Assembly: GCF_017377855.1 (NCBI RefSeq)
Contig: NZ_JAFREP010000045.1
Location: 1 to 64,000 of the forward strand
DNA: 64,000 bases
Direction of reading: 5' to 3'
From: Acanthopleuribacter pedis
Lineage (GTDB): Bacteria; Acidobacteriota; Holophagae; Acanthopleuribacterales; Acanthopleuribacteraceae
A program made the position numbers and the translations under genes. The notes under the pieces were generated by a model. It did no database searches. It had not been told where the DNA came from and saw nothing but the letters and a program-made list of their open reading frames with translations. This document shows positions 43,508-53,411 of this stretch, one piece after another (positions within the stretch are counted from its first letter, which is position 1; the number at the start of each line of letters is the position of its first letter).

Positions 43508-46500
43508 TTAGTTTTCGGGCTGGGGCGGCAACATCTGCTGTACCCTGGTGGTGATCTCGTGGTGTTGTCCCAGCTTGGTTTTGAGTTGTCGGTAGCCGGC
43601 TTCTAGAATTTTCGTCCCTTGTTCCCTTTGCCCGCGTTCCATCAAAATGCGCCCTTTGAGCGATGCCGTCACTTGGTGGAATTCATGGTTTTCGGCCAGG
43701 TGACGCTGGAAAATGGCGGCCGCCGCGTCGACGAGGGTTTCCGCCTCGCTGTAGTCGCCCGCGGCGACAGCTTGAAATGCGAGCAGGCACTGAGCCTCGG
43801 CCACGCGGGGGTGGGTGTCGCCGAGCAGGGCGCGTTTTTGGGCGAGGACGTCGCGCAGCAGGGTTTCCCCGGCCGCCGTTTTCCCCTGAAGCAAGTTGAG
43901 TCGCGCTTGTTGGAACGCCAGATCCACAAACACCATCGGGTTTTGGGTATCTTTTAAGGCTTGCGCCGCGTCGTCCAGCAAGGTTTGCGCGGACTCGGTC
44001 TGCTTTTGGTCGAGGTGCAGTCGTGCCCAGCGAATGCGCACATTGGCAATGCGGTAGTGATCGGCGGGGAGGCCGTCCTCTGCCGAATCCAAGGCTTTTT
44101 TGTAATAGGCATGGGCCCGTTCCTGCTGTCCCATGCCCTTGAAGAGATCGGCCAGCAGCAAATAACCCCGGTGGGTCCAGTCATGGGCGGTGCCTAAGTC
44201 CTGCTCCAAGGTGGCCACGCAGGGCCGGCAGGTTTCCTGGGCTTGGTCGTAATCGCCGCGCGCACCGAGGACCGCGGCGAGGGTGAGGCATGCCAGTGCG
44301 GCGCGGCTATTGGGCGCCGTGTCGACCTCGGCAAAAACAGCCTTGGCGCGGCGCGCCTCCGCCAAGGCTTCGCCGTAGTCGCCTTGCTGCAAGAGCAGGT
44401 AGGCAACCATGTCGCGCGCCTCGGCGGTCTGGCGGTGTTGTTCCCCAAAAAGTTTGATGCGTGAATCAAGGCTCTTGCGATAGCGTTCCGCGGCAAGTGC
44501 GAAATCAGCGCGTTCCAAGGCGACCGATCCCAAACTTCCATGAGTTCGCGCGGGGTAGATGTGGGGTTCACCGAAGGTTTCGATGACCTTGGTTAGCGCG
44601 GTCTGTAGGTAGCGTTCTGCGCTGTCCAACGCGCCCAAATCCAGATGGAGCAGACCCAAATTGTTGCTGATCACCGCGACATTCAGGTGTTTCTCACCGA
44701 AGCGCAAGATGTTGATGTCCAAACATTTTTGGAAATGAAACGCGGCCTGGTGAAGTTCGCCCTTGGCACGGAGCACCAGGGCTAAGTTGTTATGGGCAAA
44801 AGACGTTAAGGGATGGGTTTCCCCCAACAGGTCGGGGGCAAGGGCCAGGTTTTGGCGGTGCTCGCGTTCGGCCGCATCGTAATCGCCGCGTTGATAGGCG
44901 GACAAACCGAGGTAGTTGCGCACTTCCATGACGCCCTGGTGCGCCTCCCCAAATAACCCGATCCGAATGGCCAAGCCGCGGCGGAGTAGTGCCTCGGCTG
45001 CTTTGAAATCACCTTGGAAGCGGTATTGATTGCCCAGGGTGACATAACCCAAGGCCATTTGCGGATGGTCGGCGCCCAAATGTTTTTCGTGAATGGCGAG
45101 GGCTTGGCGATACAGGGTTTCGGCTTCTTCATAATCACCCATGAGGGTTAGAACCATGCCCAGCTCGCGGCTAATTTGCGCGACCATGAGCTGCTCTTCG
45201 CCCAGCCGTTCACGGGCCATGGTCAGGGCGCGGCGCAGGATGGTTTCCGCTTGTTCCGGGTCCCCCTTCTCGCGAACCAGTTCCGCGCGGCGTGAGAGGT
45301 GGCGGATCAAGATGGGATGGTCGTCGCCGTAAACCTGCAGGTCAATGGCCTCGGCCTGGGAAAACAGTTGGTCTGCTTTCCCATAATCGCCGGTGAACAT
45401 GTATTGTTCAGCCAAGGTTTTCATGGTTTCCGCGAGTTGGGGATGGCTTTTGCCCAACAGCTTTTGTTGTTCTTCCAGCAGGTTTTCACATTCGGCGATG
45501 GCTTGATGGTGGAGACCCATCACACCTTGGAGTTCGGCCCAATCGCGGCGGAAGCGGTGCTGCTCCGCGATGGGCAAGGCCCCAAGTTGACCGACCATGT
45601 CTTGGAAGATGTCTTTGGCGCGAACATAGTTGCCCCGCTGGTACCAGGTCCAGCCGCGTAGATGGTTGAGACGCAGGTGTTCGCGGAGATCCGTGCTTTT
45701 GGACAAGCGTGCCTCGGCCGCGTTCAGTTGCCGATCGGCGGCATCGTAGCGACCATGGGCCAGCAGCGAGCGCACCAACTCCAGTTCGAGCTGGAACTGA
45801 TCCGCCGGGGTTCCTACCCCGGCGGCCACCGCTTTTTCCAGGGAATCGACCGATTGATCATTGTGTCCCAATACCCGGTAGACCCGACCCATGGTGGCAA
45901 GAAGGCGGGCGCGCACCTCGGGTTCCTCGGCCAAGCGTTGTTCAATTTGGCGACTACCGCGTTCCATTACCTGGAGCGCGGTTACCTCGCCGCCCTCGGC
46001 CAGTTCGGGATCCACCTGTTCAAACATGGAAACCAGAAAATCAGTGACATGTTCCGCCGTCTGTTTCTCGCGTTTGGCCAGATCGCGTTCCCGCGCAATG
46101 TTGACGCGCTGAACCTGGGCATAGATCGAAAACATCAGCAGGAGCAAGGCCAAACCCGTTCCAATCGCAATCGGTTGTGGATTGCGCTGAACCATTTTGC
46201 GGAAGCGGACCTGGCGGGTCGCCGCCCGTGCTTCGATCGGCCTGCCGTTCAGGTAGTGGCGAATGTCCGCGGCCAAAGCTTCCACGCTGATGTAGCGCCC
46301 GTCCAAGTCGCGCGCCAGGGCTTTCATGACAATACTGTCGAGGTCCCCGCGCAAACGTCGCGGGTTGATCCCCGCCTTGTTGCGGGTACCCGCGCCCACC
46401 GTGCTGGGGTAGGGGATCTCAAGCTGTTCCATCGCCTGGATCAGGGCCGGCTGGGTGAGCATCGGGAAGGTGTAGGGGCGTTCGCCGGTCAGTATTTCGT

Positions 46501-47284
46501 AGAGCAACACGCCCAGGCTGTAGACATCGGAAGCGGCATTTAACGACATGCCGCGGATTTGTTCGGGCGAGGCGTATTGCGGGGACATGACGGCGGTGGC
46601 GCTCAGGGGGATGGTGAGCTGCTCGCCCGTATCCGGGTTCAGGGTGGCGGCAATGCCGAAATCCAGCAACTTGGGTTCGCCGTTCTCCATGACCATGATG
46701 TTGGCGGGTTTTAAATCGCGGTGAATGACCATCTGGCGGTGCGCGTGGCTGATGGTATCGCAAATTTTCAGAAATAGATCGATGCGTTTGCCCAGGCTTA
46801 ACGGGTGGTCGCGGAGATAGGCGTTCAGGGTTTGGCCCTGCACGTATTCCATCGCCAGCCAGGGTTGCCCACCCGGCAGGGTGCCCGCGTCAATGAGATG
46901 GGCAATGTTGGGGTGGTGGAGCTGCGACAGTATATTGCTTTCCCGGTGGAACAGGTGTTTTAGCTGGGGCGCGTAACCCGACAGAATTTTCAGCGCAACC
47001 TTCATCTTGACGTCGGTGTCGCGTTCGGCAAGGTACACCGTTCCGCCACCGCCTTCGCCCAATTTGCCGATAATGCGAAAGGGACCGGGCCGGCTGCCGG
47101 GTGGCAGCGCGCTTGGATCGATCATCGCGTCGGGTGCTTCGTCTTGTTCCGTTTCGGGCGCTTCTGAGGCGGTCGGCGCGCCCTCGGCTAAGTCCGTCAT
47201 GAAACGGAGCACGGCTTCGGGATCTTTGGCATAGGCACGATCCACGAGATCGGAAAGGTCGCTTGGTTTTTTTGGGTTCGTCAT
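43508..47284 (-). CDS. Ser/Thr protein kinase with C-terminal TPR array
   Basis: About 1258 residues from the ATG at 47282-47284; a TTG at 47320 is possible. The kinase domain (about residues 66-340) has GEGGGGTVYLAE, VALKIL, VIHRDLKPANIM and LLDFGIA, so it should be active. A single membrane helix (PIAIGTGLALLLLMFSIYAQV) follows, then ~850 residues of tetratricopeptide repeats with the Kinesin-light-chain-like unit AETLYRQALAIHEKHLGADHPQ repeated more than a dozen times. This design is common in Acidobacteria and myxobacteria. It is convergent with the amidoligase cluster and has no obvious partner gene. Confidence 0.9.
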   Translation of the reverse strand: MTNPKKPSDLSDLVDRAYAKDPEAVLRFMTDLAEGAPTASEAPETEQDEAPDAMIDPSALPPGSRPGPFRIIGKLGEGGGGTVYLAERDTDVKMKVALKILSGYAPQLKHLFHRESNILSQLHHPNIAHLIDAGTLPGGQPWLAMEYVQGQTLNAYLRDHPLSLGKRIDLFLKICDTISHAHRQMVIHRDLKPANIMVMENGEPKLLDFGIAATLNPDTGEQLTIPLSATAVMSPQYASPEQIRGMSLNAASDVYSLGVLLYEILTGERPYTFPMLTQPALIQAMEQLEIPYPSTVGAGTRNKAGINPRRLRGDLDSIVMKALARDLDGRYISVEALAADIRHYLNGRPIEARAATRQVRFRKMVQRNPQPIAIGTGLALLLLMFSIYAQVQRVNIARERDLAKREKQTAEHVTDFLVSMFEQVDPELAEGGEVTALQVMERGSRQIEQRLAEEPEVRARLLATMGRVYRVLGHNDQSVDSLEKAVAAGVGTPADQFQLELELVRSLLAHGRYDAADRQLNAAEARLSKSTDLREHLRLNHLRGWTWYQRGNYVRAKDIFQDMVGQLGALPIAEQHRFRRDWAELQGVMGLHHQAIAECENLLEEQQKLLGKSHPQLAETMKTLAEQYMFTGDYGKADQLFSQAEAIDLQVYGDDHPILIRHLSRRAELVREKGDPEQAETILRRALTMARERLGEEQLMVAQISRELGMVLTLMGDYEEAETLYRQALAIHEKHLGADHPQMALGYVTLGNQYRFQGDFKAAEALLRRGLAIRIGLFGEAHQGVMEVRNYLGLSAYQRGDYDAAEREHRQNLALAPDLLGETHPLTSFAHNNLALVLRAKGELHQAAFHFQKCLDINILRFGEKHLNVAVISNNLGLLHLDLGALDSAERYLQTALTKVIETFGEPHIYPARTHGSLGSVALERADFALAAERYRKSLDSRIKLFGEQHRQTAEARDMVAYLLLQQGDYGEALAEARRAKAVFAEVDTAPNSRAALACLTLAAVLGARGDYDQAQETCRPCVATLEQDLGTAHDWTHRGYLLLADLFKGMGQQERAHAYYKKALDSAEDGLPADHYRIANVRIRWARLHLDQKQTESAQTLLDDAAQALKDTQNPMVFVDLAFQQARLNLLQGKTAAGETLLRDVLAQKRALLGDTHPRVAEAQCLLAFQAVAAGDYSEAETLVDAAAAIFQRHLAENHEFHQVTASLKGRILMERGQREQGTKILEAGYRQLKTKLGQHHEITTRVQQMLPPQPEN

Positions 47285-47500
47285 GAGAAGGACCAGAAAA
47301 GAGGGGGTGTGTGCGCTCAAGGGACGGCCTTTTTAACCGCGGTGTTGCGGCCCGGCCATACGTGGAGCTATACCCGGTCTATCGGTTTTTGTCGGGTCGT
47401 TACTAAATTTTATGCGGCGCGTTATGAGCAACCACAGGCTGGACCCGCTTCCTAAACGAGGCCTAGCTCGGCCGGCCGTGGGGATGCGCGACTCTCTGGT

Positions 47501-48868
47501 TTAATTGGGTTTCTCGATGCCTAGCGTTTGCGTTTTTTGGTACAAGTAGGTGCGTTGGATCGCCAACTTTTTGGCCGCTTGGCTGAAATTCCATGCGCAG
47601 GCCTTGAGCACCGCCGTGATGTAGTGTTTTTCGCTGTCGTTGCGGAAGGCGCGCAGCGGGATAATCTCAAAGGTTTCGCCCTCGGCCGGCAGCGTCGCCG
47701 CGCTGGGTTTTGGTTGTTGATGGAACGCCCCCGGCAAGTCGTCCGGTGTGATCGGATCGCAACCCAAAATCACCAGCCGTTCTGCTAAGTTTCTTAATTC
47801 CCTCACGTTACCTGGCCATGCGTAGTGGTCGAGTTTGTGGAGGAGGGATGCGTCGACCTGTTTTACCGCCAGTTTGTGGCGACGGCTGTAATGGTTCAAA
47901 AACCAGAAAAACAGCAGACGGATGTCGTCGCCCCGTTTCCGCAACGCCGGAATCTCCAACGGCACCGTGTTCAAGCGAAAGTACAAATCCTGGCGAAACG
48001 TTTTTTGGGCCACGGCCGCTTCCAAGTCGTGGTGGGTTGCGCAGACCACGCGCACATCGACCCGCCGTTCGCGCGTGTCGCCCAGGCGCCGCACCGTGCC
48101 GTCTTCCAAGACCCGCAGCAGCCGCGCTTGCAGGCTCAAATCCATGTCGCCGATTTCGTCCAAAAACAAGGTGCCGTTGTGGGCCGTTTCGAACAAACCC
48201 GCCTTGTCGGTGCGCGCGTCGGTGAAGGCGCCGCGCACGTGGCCAAACAATTCATCCTCGATCAGGTTGGCCGGGATCGCCGCGCAGTTGATTTTCACAA
48301 AAGGTCCGCCGGCGCGTTTGCTGTGTTGGTGCAGGTAACTCGCCACCAGTTCCTTGCCCGTGCCCGATTCGCCGCGGATCATCACGCGCCCGTCCGTCGG
48401 CGCCACCTTGGCGCATTGCTGCACCAAAAAGGTCATGGCTTTTGAATCGCCGATGATCGTCGGCGCCGCCGCCAAATCCGCTTCCAGTGCCGCCAGTTTG
48501 GTTTTGAGCTGCTGGTGTTCCAGGCAGTTGCGTACCGAACGGAGCAGGCGCTCGCGGCTAATCGGTTTCTCGATGAAGTCGTACACGCCCAGGCGCAAGG
48601 CCTCCACCGTTTCGCTGATCGTCGCCTCGCCCGAAATGACGATCGTGGGCGGTAAGGCGTCGCCCAATTCTTGGATCAGGTCCAAGCCGCTTTTGCCGGG
48701 GAGGCGGATGTCGAGCAGCATCAGGTCCGGTTCGTGGTGGGCCAGGTGGTCACCTGCTTCCTCCGCGCTTGCACAACCGACCATCGTTAGATCCGTCTGT
48801 TTTTTGAGCATCATCATCAGGTTGGCGCGAATTTTTTGGTGGTCTTCAACAATCAGGACGTGTTTCAT
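47501..48868 (-). CDS. NtrC-family sigma-54-dependent response regulator
   Basis: 455 residues: receiver domain (LMLLDIRLPGKSG carries the phospho-Asp), AAA+ domain with GESGTGKE Walker A, GHVRGAFTDA (the GAFTGA loop with Asp in place of the second Gly), GTLFLDEIGD Walker B, and a Fis-type helix-turn-helix at the end (FSQAAKKLAIQRTYLYQK). It overlaps the kinase gene by 4 bp. It should activate a sigma-54 promoter, and one is found at 50389-50404 across the divergent gene. Confidence 0.95.
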   Translation of the reverse strand: MKHVLIVEDHQKIRANLMMMLKKQTDLTMVGCASAEEAGDHLAHHEPDLMLLDIRLPGKSGLDLIQELGDALPPTIVISGEATISETVEALRLGVYDFIEKPISRERLLRSVRNCLEHQQLKTKLAALEADLAAAPTIIGDSKAMTFLVQQCAKVAPTDGRVMIRGESGTGKELVASYLHQHSKRAGGPFVKINCAAIPANLIEDELFGHVRGAFTDARTDKAGLFETAHNGTLFLDEIGDMDLSLQARLLRVLEDGTVRRLGDTRERRVDVRVVCATHHDLEAAVAQKTFRQDLYFRLNTVPLEIPALRKRGDDIRLLFFWFLNHYSRRHKLAVKQVDASLLHKLDHYAWPGNVRELRNLAERLVILGCDPITPDDLPGAFHQQPKPSAATLPAEGETFEIIPLRAFRNDSEKHYITAVLKACAWNFSQAAKKLAIQRTYLYQKTQTLGIEKPN

Positions 48869-50103
48869 AGGGGCTCCGTGGTGTCGCTGGGCGTTGGGAA
48901 AACGGGTTTTTCAATGGGGAACATCAGGGTAAATTCGGCGCCGTGTGTGTTGCGGCTGAGGCTGAGGTCGCCGCCGTGGTCCAGCATGATCTTGCGGGCG
49001 ATGGCCAAACCCAGGCCCATGCCCTCGCCGAAGGCGCGGCTGCTGCGGTAGGGTTCGAACAGGTGGTCGACCATGTCGGGCGCGACGCCCGGCCCGTTAT
49101 CCGCCACGCGCAGGAAGCATTCGTGCTCGCCGCGCTCCAGTTGGAAGCGGATATCGCCGGTACCGTCCTTGAGCGCCAGGGCGCTGTTGTTGCAAAGGTT
49201 GACCACCACTTGACGAACCATTTCGGGATCGGCGTGGACCTTTGCCGCCGGGGGAGGGGTGGCGAGGGCAAGGCTGAGGTTGGGCCAGGCCTCCGCAAAG
49301 AGCGTGCAAAAATCGGCTAGGTATTCGGCCAGATCGAGGGGTTCCAGGTGGGGGCGGCGCAATTTGCCGAAAGAAGTGAATCCCTGGGTGAAGCGTTTGA
49401 GGCGGTCGAGTTCTTCGAGGATCGAGGCCGTCGTGTGGCTGAGCTCATCCGGCCAGGTTTCTACCGGTTCTTCCCCGAGATGGCGCAACCGTTCCACTTC
49501 CATCACCGCCGCCGTCAGCGGGGTGCGGATTTCGTGGGCGTGGCGGCGCGACGCCTCTTGCCAGGATTGCAGGTGCTGCAGGCTGCGCAGTTGGTTTTGT
49601 TGTTTGGCCAAAACACGGCCCGTCGCTTCGATTTTATCCGCGACTGCCCGCAAGAGGCCCGTGGTTTTGATCGGCACCGTCACCGCGCTGTGACCCCGCG
49701 CCAGTTGTGCCAGCGGTTCGTCCAAGGCTTGCAGGCGGCGTTGGGCGCGCTGGTGCTGGAGCCATTGCCAGGCCAAACTGGTGGTGATGATCAGACCCAG
49801 CAAACCCGCCAGGATTCGTTCGTAACTTTTGGCCAAATCCTCGCGGGTATGCTGCAGGACCAGCAGGTTTTGGCGGACCTGTTGGATTTGGTCGAAGCGC
49901 TCGCGGTAAAGGCCCTGTTGGTCGGGGTGCCGCTTGGCGAGCATGCGCTGGTCCTCGGCAGCTTGTTCCAAAATCAACCGCACTTCCGGGTGCGTGGCCA
50001 GGTTGACCCAAAAACGACTGACCTGGCGTTGAAAGATCGCGAACAGCAGCAGGGCGACACCGATCATCAGGATGCTCGATAGAAACAGGGTACGAAGGTT
50101 CAC
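48865..50103 (-). CDS. Sensor histidine kinase
   Basis: 412 residues with two membrane segments (residues ~5-24 and ~145-165) bracketing a ~120-residue periplasmic region, then a HisKA box RRHAHEIRTPLTAA and HATPase motifs (LCNNSALALKDG, ADNGPGVAPDM, GLGLAIARKI). It phosphorylates the NtrC-type regulator encoded immediately downstream. The periplasmic part is helical, with no recognised ligand domain. Confidence 0.9.
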   Translation of the reverse strand: MNLRTLFLSSILMIGVALLLFAIFQRQVSRFWVNLATHPEVRLILEQAAEDQRMLAKRHPDQQGLYRERFDQIQQVRQNLLVLQHTREDLAKSYERILAGLLGLIITTSLAWQWLQHQRAQRRLQALDEPLAQLARGHSAVTVPIKTTGLLRAVADKIEATGRVLAKQQNQLRSLQHLQSWQEASRRHAHEIRTPLTAAVMEVERLRHLGEEPVETWPDELSHTTASILEELDRLKRFTQGFTSFGKLRRPHLEPLDLAEYLADFCTLFAEAWPNLSLALATPPPAAKVHADPEMVRQVVVNLCNNSALALKDGTGDIRFQLERGEHECFLRVADNGPGVAPDMVDHLFEPYRSSRAFGEGMGLGLAIARKIMLDHGGDLSLSRNTHGAEFTLMFPIEKPVFPTPSDTTEPL

Positions 50104-50388
50104 AACGCGCTCCAGAGGGCGTCTTTGCGCGGCGCCCGTGTCCTCTTAGCAAATCCGACACCAACCTCGGCCGGCTGCTTCCCTGCATAGATAGCCTGGT
50201 CAATCGGGAAACAGGACCCGTGCCGGTTCGGGTTGGCGTTGTGTTGTCTGTTAAATCATACAACACCTGAACGGCTGTTAGAAAAAATCAGACAATTTGG
50301 GTGAGCAGGGTGGCGGGACGAACTTAATTCCCCATGGTTTGGGTTGTAAATTGTTAGTATTAATGTGTTTATCTGAAGATGGCTGGGG

Positions 50389-50404
50389 TGGCATTCCCCT
50401 TGCC
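50389..50404 (+). promoter_or_regulatory. Sigma-54 (-24/-12) promoter
   Basis: TGGCATTCCCCTTGCC: GG and GC are separated by exactly ten bases, and both boxes match TGGCAY...TTGC. It lies about 120 bp before the start of the outer-membrane barrel gene and beside the divergent NtrC-type system, making that regulator its likely activator. The rest of 50104-50524 shows no other element. Confidence 0.75.
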
Positions 50405-50524
50405 TAAAGAGCGATGTCGGGTAAGTGGATCCTTTGAATGGTTGGTCGAATCTCAGGCAAAGGTACCAACCGGACCTTACTCAAATTTTATCCACCAATG
50501 ATGACCATGCATCAGGAGTTGTTT

Positions 50525-51889
50525 ATGCCGTCAACCAAACCGGTCACTGTTTTATGTTTATGTTTTCTGTCTGCTTTCTGCTTGCTTTTCGCCAACAACC
50601 GCCACCGCGAGGTCGTCCTGCAAGAAATCACGATCAACACCGAACGCGGCGTGAACCGCGGCGTGGTGCTCGGTGCCGCCCGCCTCGAGGAAGGGGCGCC
50701 CGTAACCGAGGCCGAACTGGCCGCCGCCGTCGCGCGTGTCAACCGCCTGGACTTTGTGCTGGCGGTTGATTACCGCATCGTTCCCCTCGAACAGGACCGC
50801 GTGCGCCTCGAAATGGACGTGGTCGCCAAGCGACCCTACGACTTGGAACTCACTAGTAATTGGTTCCGCTCCGACGAATTTTCGGGCAGCCGGCAACAAG
50901 ATGCGATCAACCTCAACGGGCGTTACTTCGTCGCGCCCGCGCAAATGCTGTCGCTGTCGGTTTCACCGCAATGGCGTTGGGGTGGCGACAATGTCAACGA
51001 TGGTTCGCTGACCTTGGCCTACGACCACTTTAACCTGTTCCAGCAGGGTGTTCGCCTTCATGTTGCGCTTACCCAGCAAGAATCACAAAACTATGGTTTT
51101 CCAGGGGTTAGTCAGGGAGAGCGGGATTATGACCCGACCTATGTGCTTGGGGTTAGCGTGCCCGTGTTTGGTGATCACAGCATTTGGGTGCGTGGCGAGA
51201 AAAGCAGCAGCCGCCAGAGCGAACAGATCCGTTACACCGATTACCCGCTGCCCGGCGAAGTTTTCGAACGAAACTTTCGCGGTAACCAAGATTCCGACCG
51301 TTTGGAATGGCAGCTCGCCTGGCGGTTCAATGCCTTGGACAGCGACTTCGCCCCACGGCGTGGTTTGTTTTTCGAAGCCGCTTACACCCGCGCGGATCAA
51401 GACACCGATTATGAGGAAGAAGAAGTCGGTGCCGGACGATTTTTCCTGTCCCGTAACGAATCGTCGAGCAATGTGTTGCGCATTGAGGCGCGCCGCCACC
51501 ACGAACTCTCGCGCACCCGTTCCTGGTTTTACGGTGGTTCTTTCGAAAAAAGCGATACCGACACCTTTTTACGGTCCGGTTTGTTGTTGGGCGATCCCAA
51601 TCGCACCAGCGTGCAACCTTTCGAATACGAGCAGGAACGCTACCGCGTGTTCGCGGGCCACGGCTGGGATTTGTTCAAACGCGGCGATCTAGCCCGATTC
51701 GGTAACTTGCGTTTGGATCTGTTGGGTTCGGTGGTTCACGACAATTTCGACCGAGTCGTCCTGCCCGGCGGCATGGTGTCAGATCGGTTCCGCGACAACT
51801 ACACCGTTTACGAAGTTGAGGCGAACCTGGGTTACCGTATGTCCTGGGGTACTTTTGGGTTGTCCTTGTCCTACGCCGTGGATGAATAA
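50525..51889 (+). CDS. Outer-membrane POTRA/beta-barrel protein (BamA/TpsB-like)
   Basis: About 454 residues from the ATG at 50525 (aggagttgttt upstream). There is a Sec signal (PVTVLCLCFLSAFCLLFA). Residues ~27-110 look like one POTRA domain (VVLQEITINTERG...LEEGAPVTEAELAAAVARVNRLDFVLAVDYRI). The rest is alternating beta strands rich in aromatic residues (WFRSDEFSGSRQQDAINLNGRYF, LTLAYDHFNLFQQGVRLHVAL), as in Omp85-type barrels. It is shorter than BamA and TamA. It lies downstream of a sigma-54 promoter. The likely role is outer-membrane protein assembly or secretion; the exact substrate is unknown. Confidence 0.7.
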   Translation: MPSTKPVTVLCLCFLSAFCLLFANNRHREVVLQEITINTERGVNRGVVLGAARLEEGAPVTEAELAAAVARVNRLDFVLAVDYRIVPLEQDRVRLEMDVVAKRPYDLELTSNWFRSDEFSGSRQQDAINLNGRYFVAPAQMLSLSVSPQWRWGGDNVNDGSLTLAYDHFNLFQQGVRLHVALTQQESQNYGFPGVSQGERDYDPTYVLGVSVPVFGDHSIWVRGEKSSSRQSEQIRYTDYPLPGEVFERNFRGNQDSDRLEWQLAWRFNALDSDFAPRRGLFFEAAYTRADQDTDYEEEEVGAGRFFLSRNESSSNVLRIEARRHHELSRTRSWFYGGSFEKSDTDTFLRSGLLLGDPNRTSVQPFEYEQERYRVFAGHGWDLFKRGDLARFGNLRLDLLGSVVHDNFDRVVLPGGMVSDRFRDNYTVYEVEANLGYRMSWGTFGLSLSYAVDE

Positions 51890-52043
51890 GGGTTCGGAAA
51901 CCGTCGGACCGATTTCGGTTCGGCGGTTTCTAACCCGTTGGGTCGTCTCGCCGGCCCGTGGTTTGCTTCCGTTCGGTGTGCGTTTCTCCTAAAATACCAG
52001 ATGGTTTTCGCCCGACTCGGGGGCTTCTGAAAAGGGGCGTTTT

Positions 52044-53411
52044 TTGCTCGTCTGCTTGATACTTTTGATGTGGTCCGGTATGTCCGTGCCGGAATCCATG
52101 GGTCCGAAAGGGCCTTTTGCTGTTTCCCAGGTGGCGACGGCCGATCCCACTTTTGCCATTGAAACCATTGTGATTGAAGGGGAGAAGCAGGTACCCGAGG
52201 TCGTGATCCTCACTGAATCGCGCCTGATCGCCGGCCAAACCTACAGCGAGCAGCAATTGCGTCACGCCATCCAGCGCATCAACCGCTTGGCCTACGTGAT
52301 GGAGTGCCGGTTCCGGCTGAAACGCGGCAGCAAACGCGGTATCTACCAATTGGTGATCACCGTGGAGGAGACCCGCTTCTGGTTTGTCGAAACCACCAGC
52401 ACCTGGTCGCGGAGCAGTGAGGGTGGCCGGACCGGAAATTTCGACACCGGCGTCGTCGGTGCGCGCTGGTTCGTGGGTCCGGCCGATTTGTTGTATGTGA
52501 GCAGCGAATCCTTCGCCAATTGGCGCGCCGGTGAATTTGATCTGGGCGACCAACTGACCTTGGGTTATTCCCATTTCAACCTGCTGGACCAAAACATCTT
52601 TTTTGATGTGCAACTGGGTTGGCAAGATGGGGACCGCTCCATGGTGGTTACCCAATTCGGACCGGCCGCATCGGAAAACCGCGATTCTTGGCGGCTGAAC
52701 CTGGTGGCCGGGGTACCCGTCGGCGAGAACCATTGGTTTAAGTTGGTGGGCCGTTACGCGTTGCGAAGTAACCGGCTGTGGGAGCGCGACCCATTGGGCG
52801 AGGAACGATTGAGCGCCGAAACCGATGTGCGTTCGGGAAACCTGACCTTCACCTGGGAATACAACACGACCGACGACAGTTTCGTACCGCGTCAGGGTCG
52901 GCTGTGGCGGGTTGGCTTGTTGATGGGCGGCTCGGAATCGAACTTGGAATCGGTGGCACCGGGTCGGGAAATCGGCTTGACCGATCAAGACTTTTACACC
53001 GCCGATGTTCGCTATGAACAGCATCACCCGTTTTGGAACCGCCACAACCTGAGTTACCAATTTACGGGTGAGGCGCGCCGCCAGGATTTGCGGGCCACCA
53101 CCGCCGCGGGGGATCAGCCGGGGCCGGACACCGCGTTCGGTCGCCAACGCGAACTGCAAATGAATGTGTTTGGCGACATCGTTTACGCCGTCGACCTGTG
53201 GGGCAACCGCAAAACGCGGCGTTACGGTGATTTTCGATTGGAGTTGCGGCAACGACTGGGTTACCAACACGAAAACAACCTGTTCTCGAGCGAGTCGGGT
53301 GGGGTCCGCCTACGCGAAAGCGACCATGTCTCCCTAACCGTGATCGAGTTGAAATACCGCAACGCCTGGGCCGTGGCGCGCCTGCGTTTCGAATACGTGT
53401 GGCGGCCCTAA
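52044..53411 (+). CDS. Second POTRA/beta-barrel outer-membrane protein
   Basis: 455 residues from TTG 52044 (aaaagggg upstream), with a short hydrophobic N-terminus (LVCLILLMWSGM). The layout matches the preceding gene: one POTRA-like region (FAIETIVIEGEKQVPEVVILTESRLIAGQTYSEQQLRHAIQRINRLAYV) followed by barrel strands (LTLGYSHFNLLDQNIFFDVQLGW, LTFTWEYNTTDDSFVPRQGRLWRVGL), so the two are tandem paralogues. A hairpin at about 51889-51936 with no T-run lies between them. The stop overlaps the next start (TAATG). Confidence 0.65.
   Translation: MLVCLILLMWSGMSVPESMGPKGPFAVSQVATADPTFAIETIVIEGEKQVPEVVILTESRLIAGQTYSEQQLRHAIQRINRLAYVMECRFRLKRGSKRGIYQLVITVEETRFWFVETTSTWSRSSEGGRTGNFDTGVVGARWFVGPADLLYVSSESFANWRAGEFDLGDQLTLGYSHFNLLDQNIFFDVQLGWQDGDRSMVVTQFGPAASENRDSWRLNLVAGVPVGENHWFKLVGRYALRSNRLWERDPLGEERLSAETDVRSGNLTFTWEYNTTDDSFVPRQGRLWRVGLLMGGSESNLESVAPGREIGLTDQDFYTADVRYEQHHPFWNRHNLSYQFTGEARRQDLRATTAAGDQPGPDTAFGRQRELQMNVFGDIVYAVDLWGNRKTRRYGDFRLELRQRLGYQHENNLFSSESGGVRLRESDHVSLTVIELKYRNAWAVARLRFEYVWRP

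Noticed and set aside
45662..46543. 293-residue frame opposite the kinase-TPR gene
   Set aside because: Shadow of the TPR and kinase region, with no start signal.
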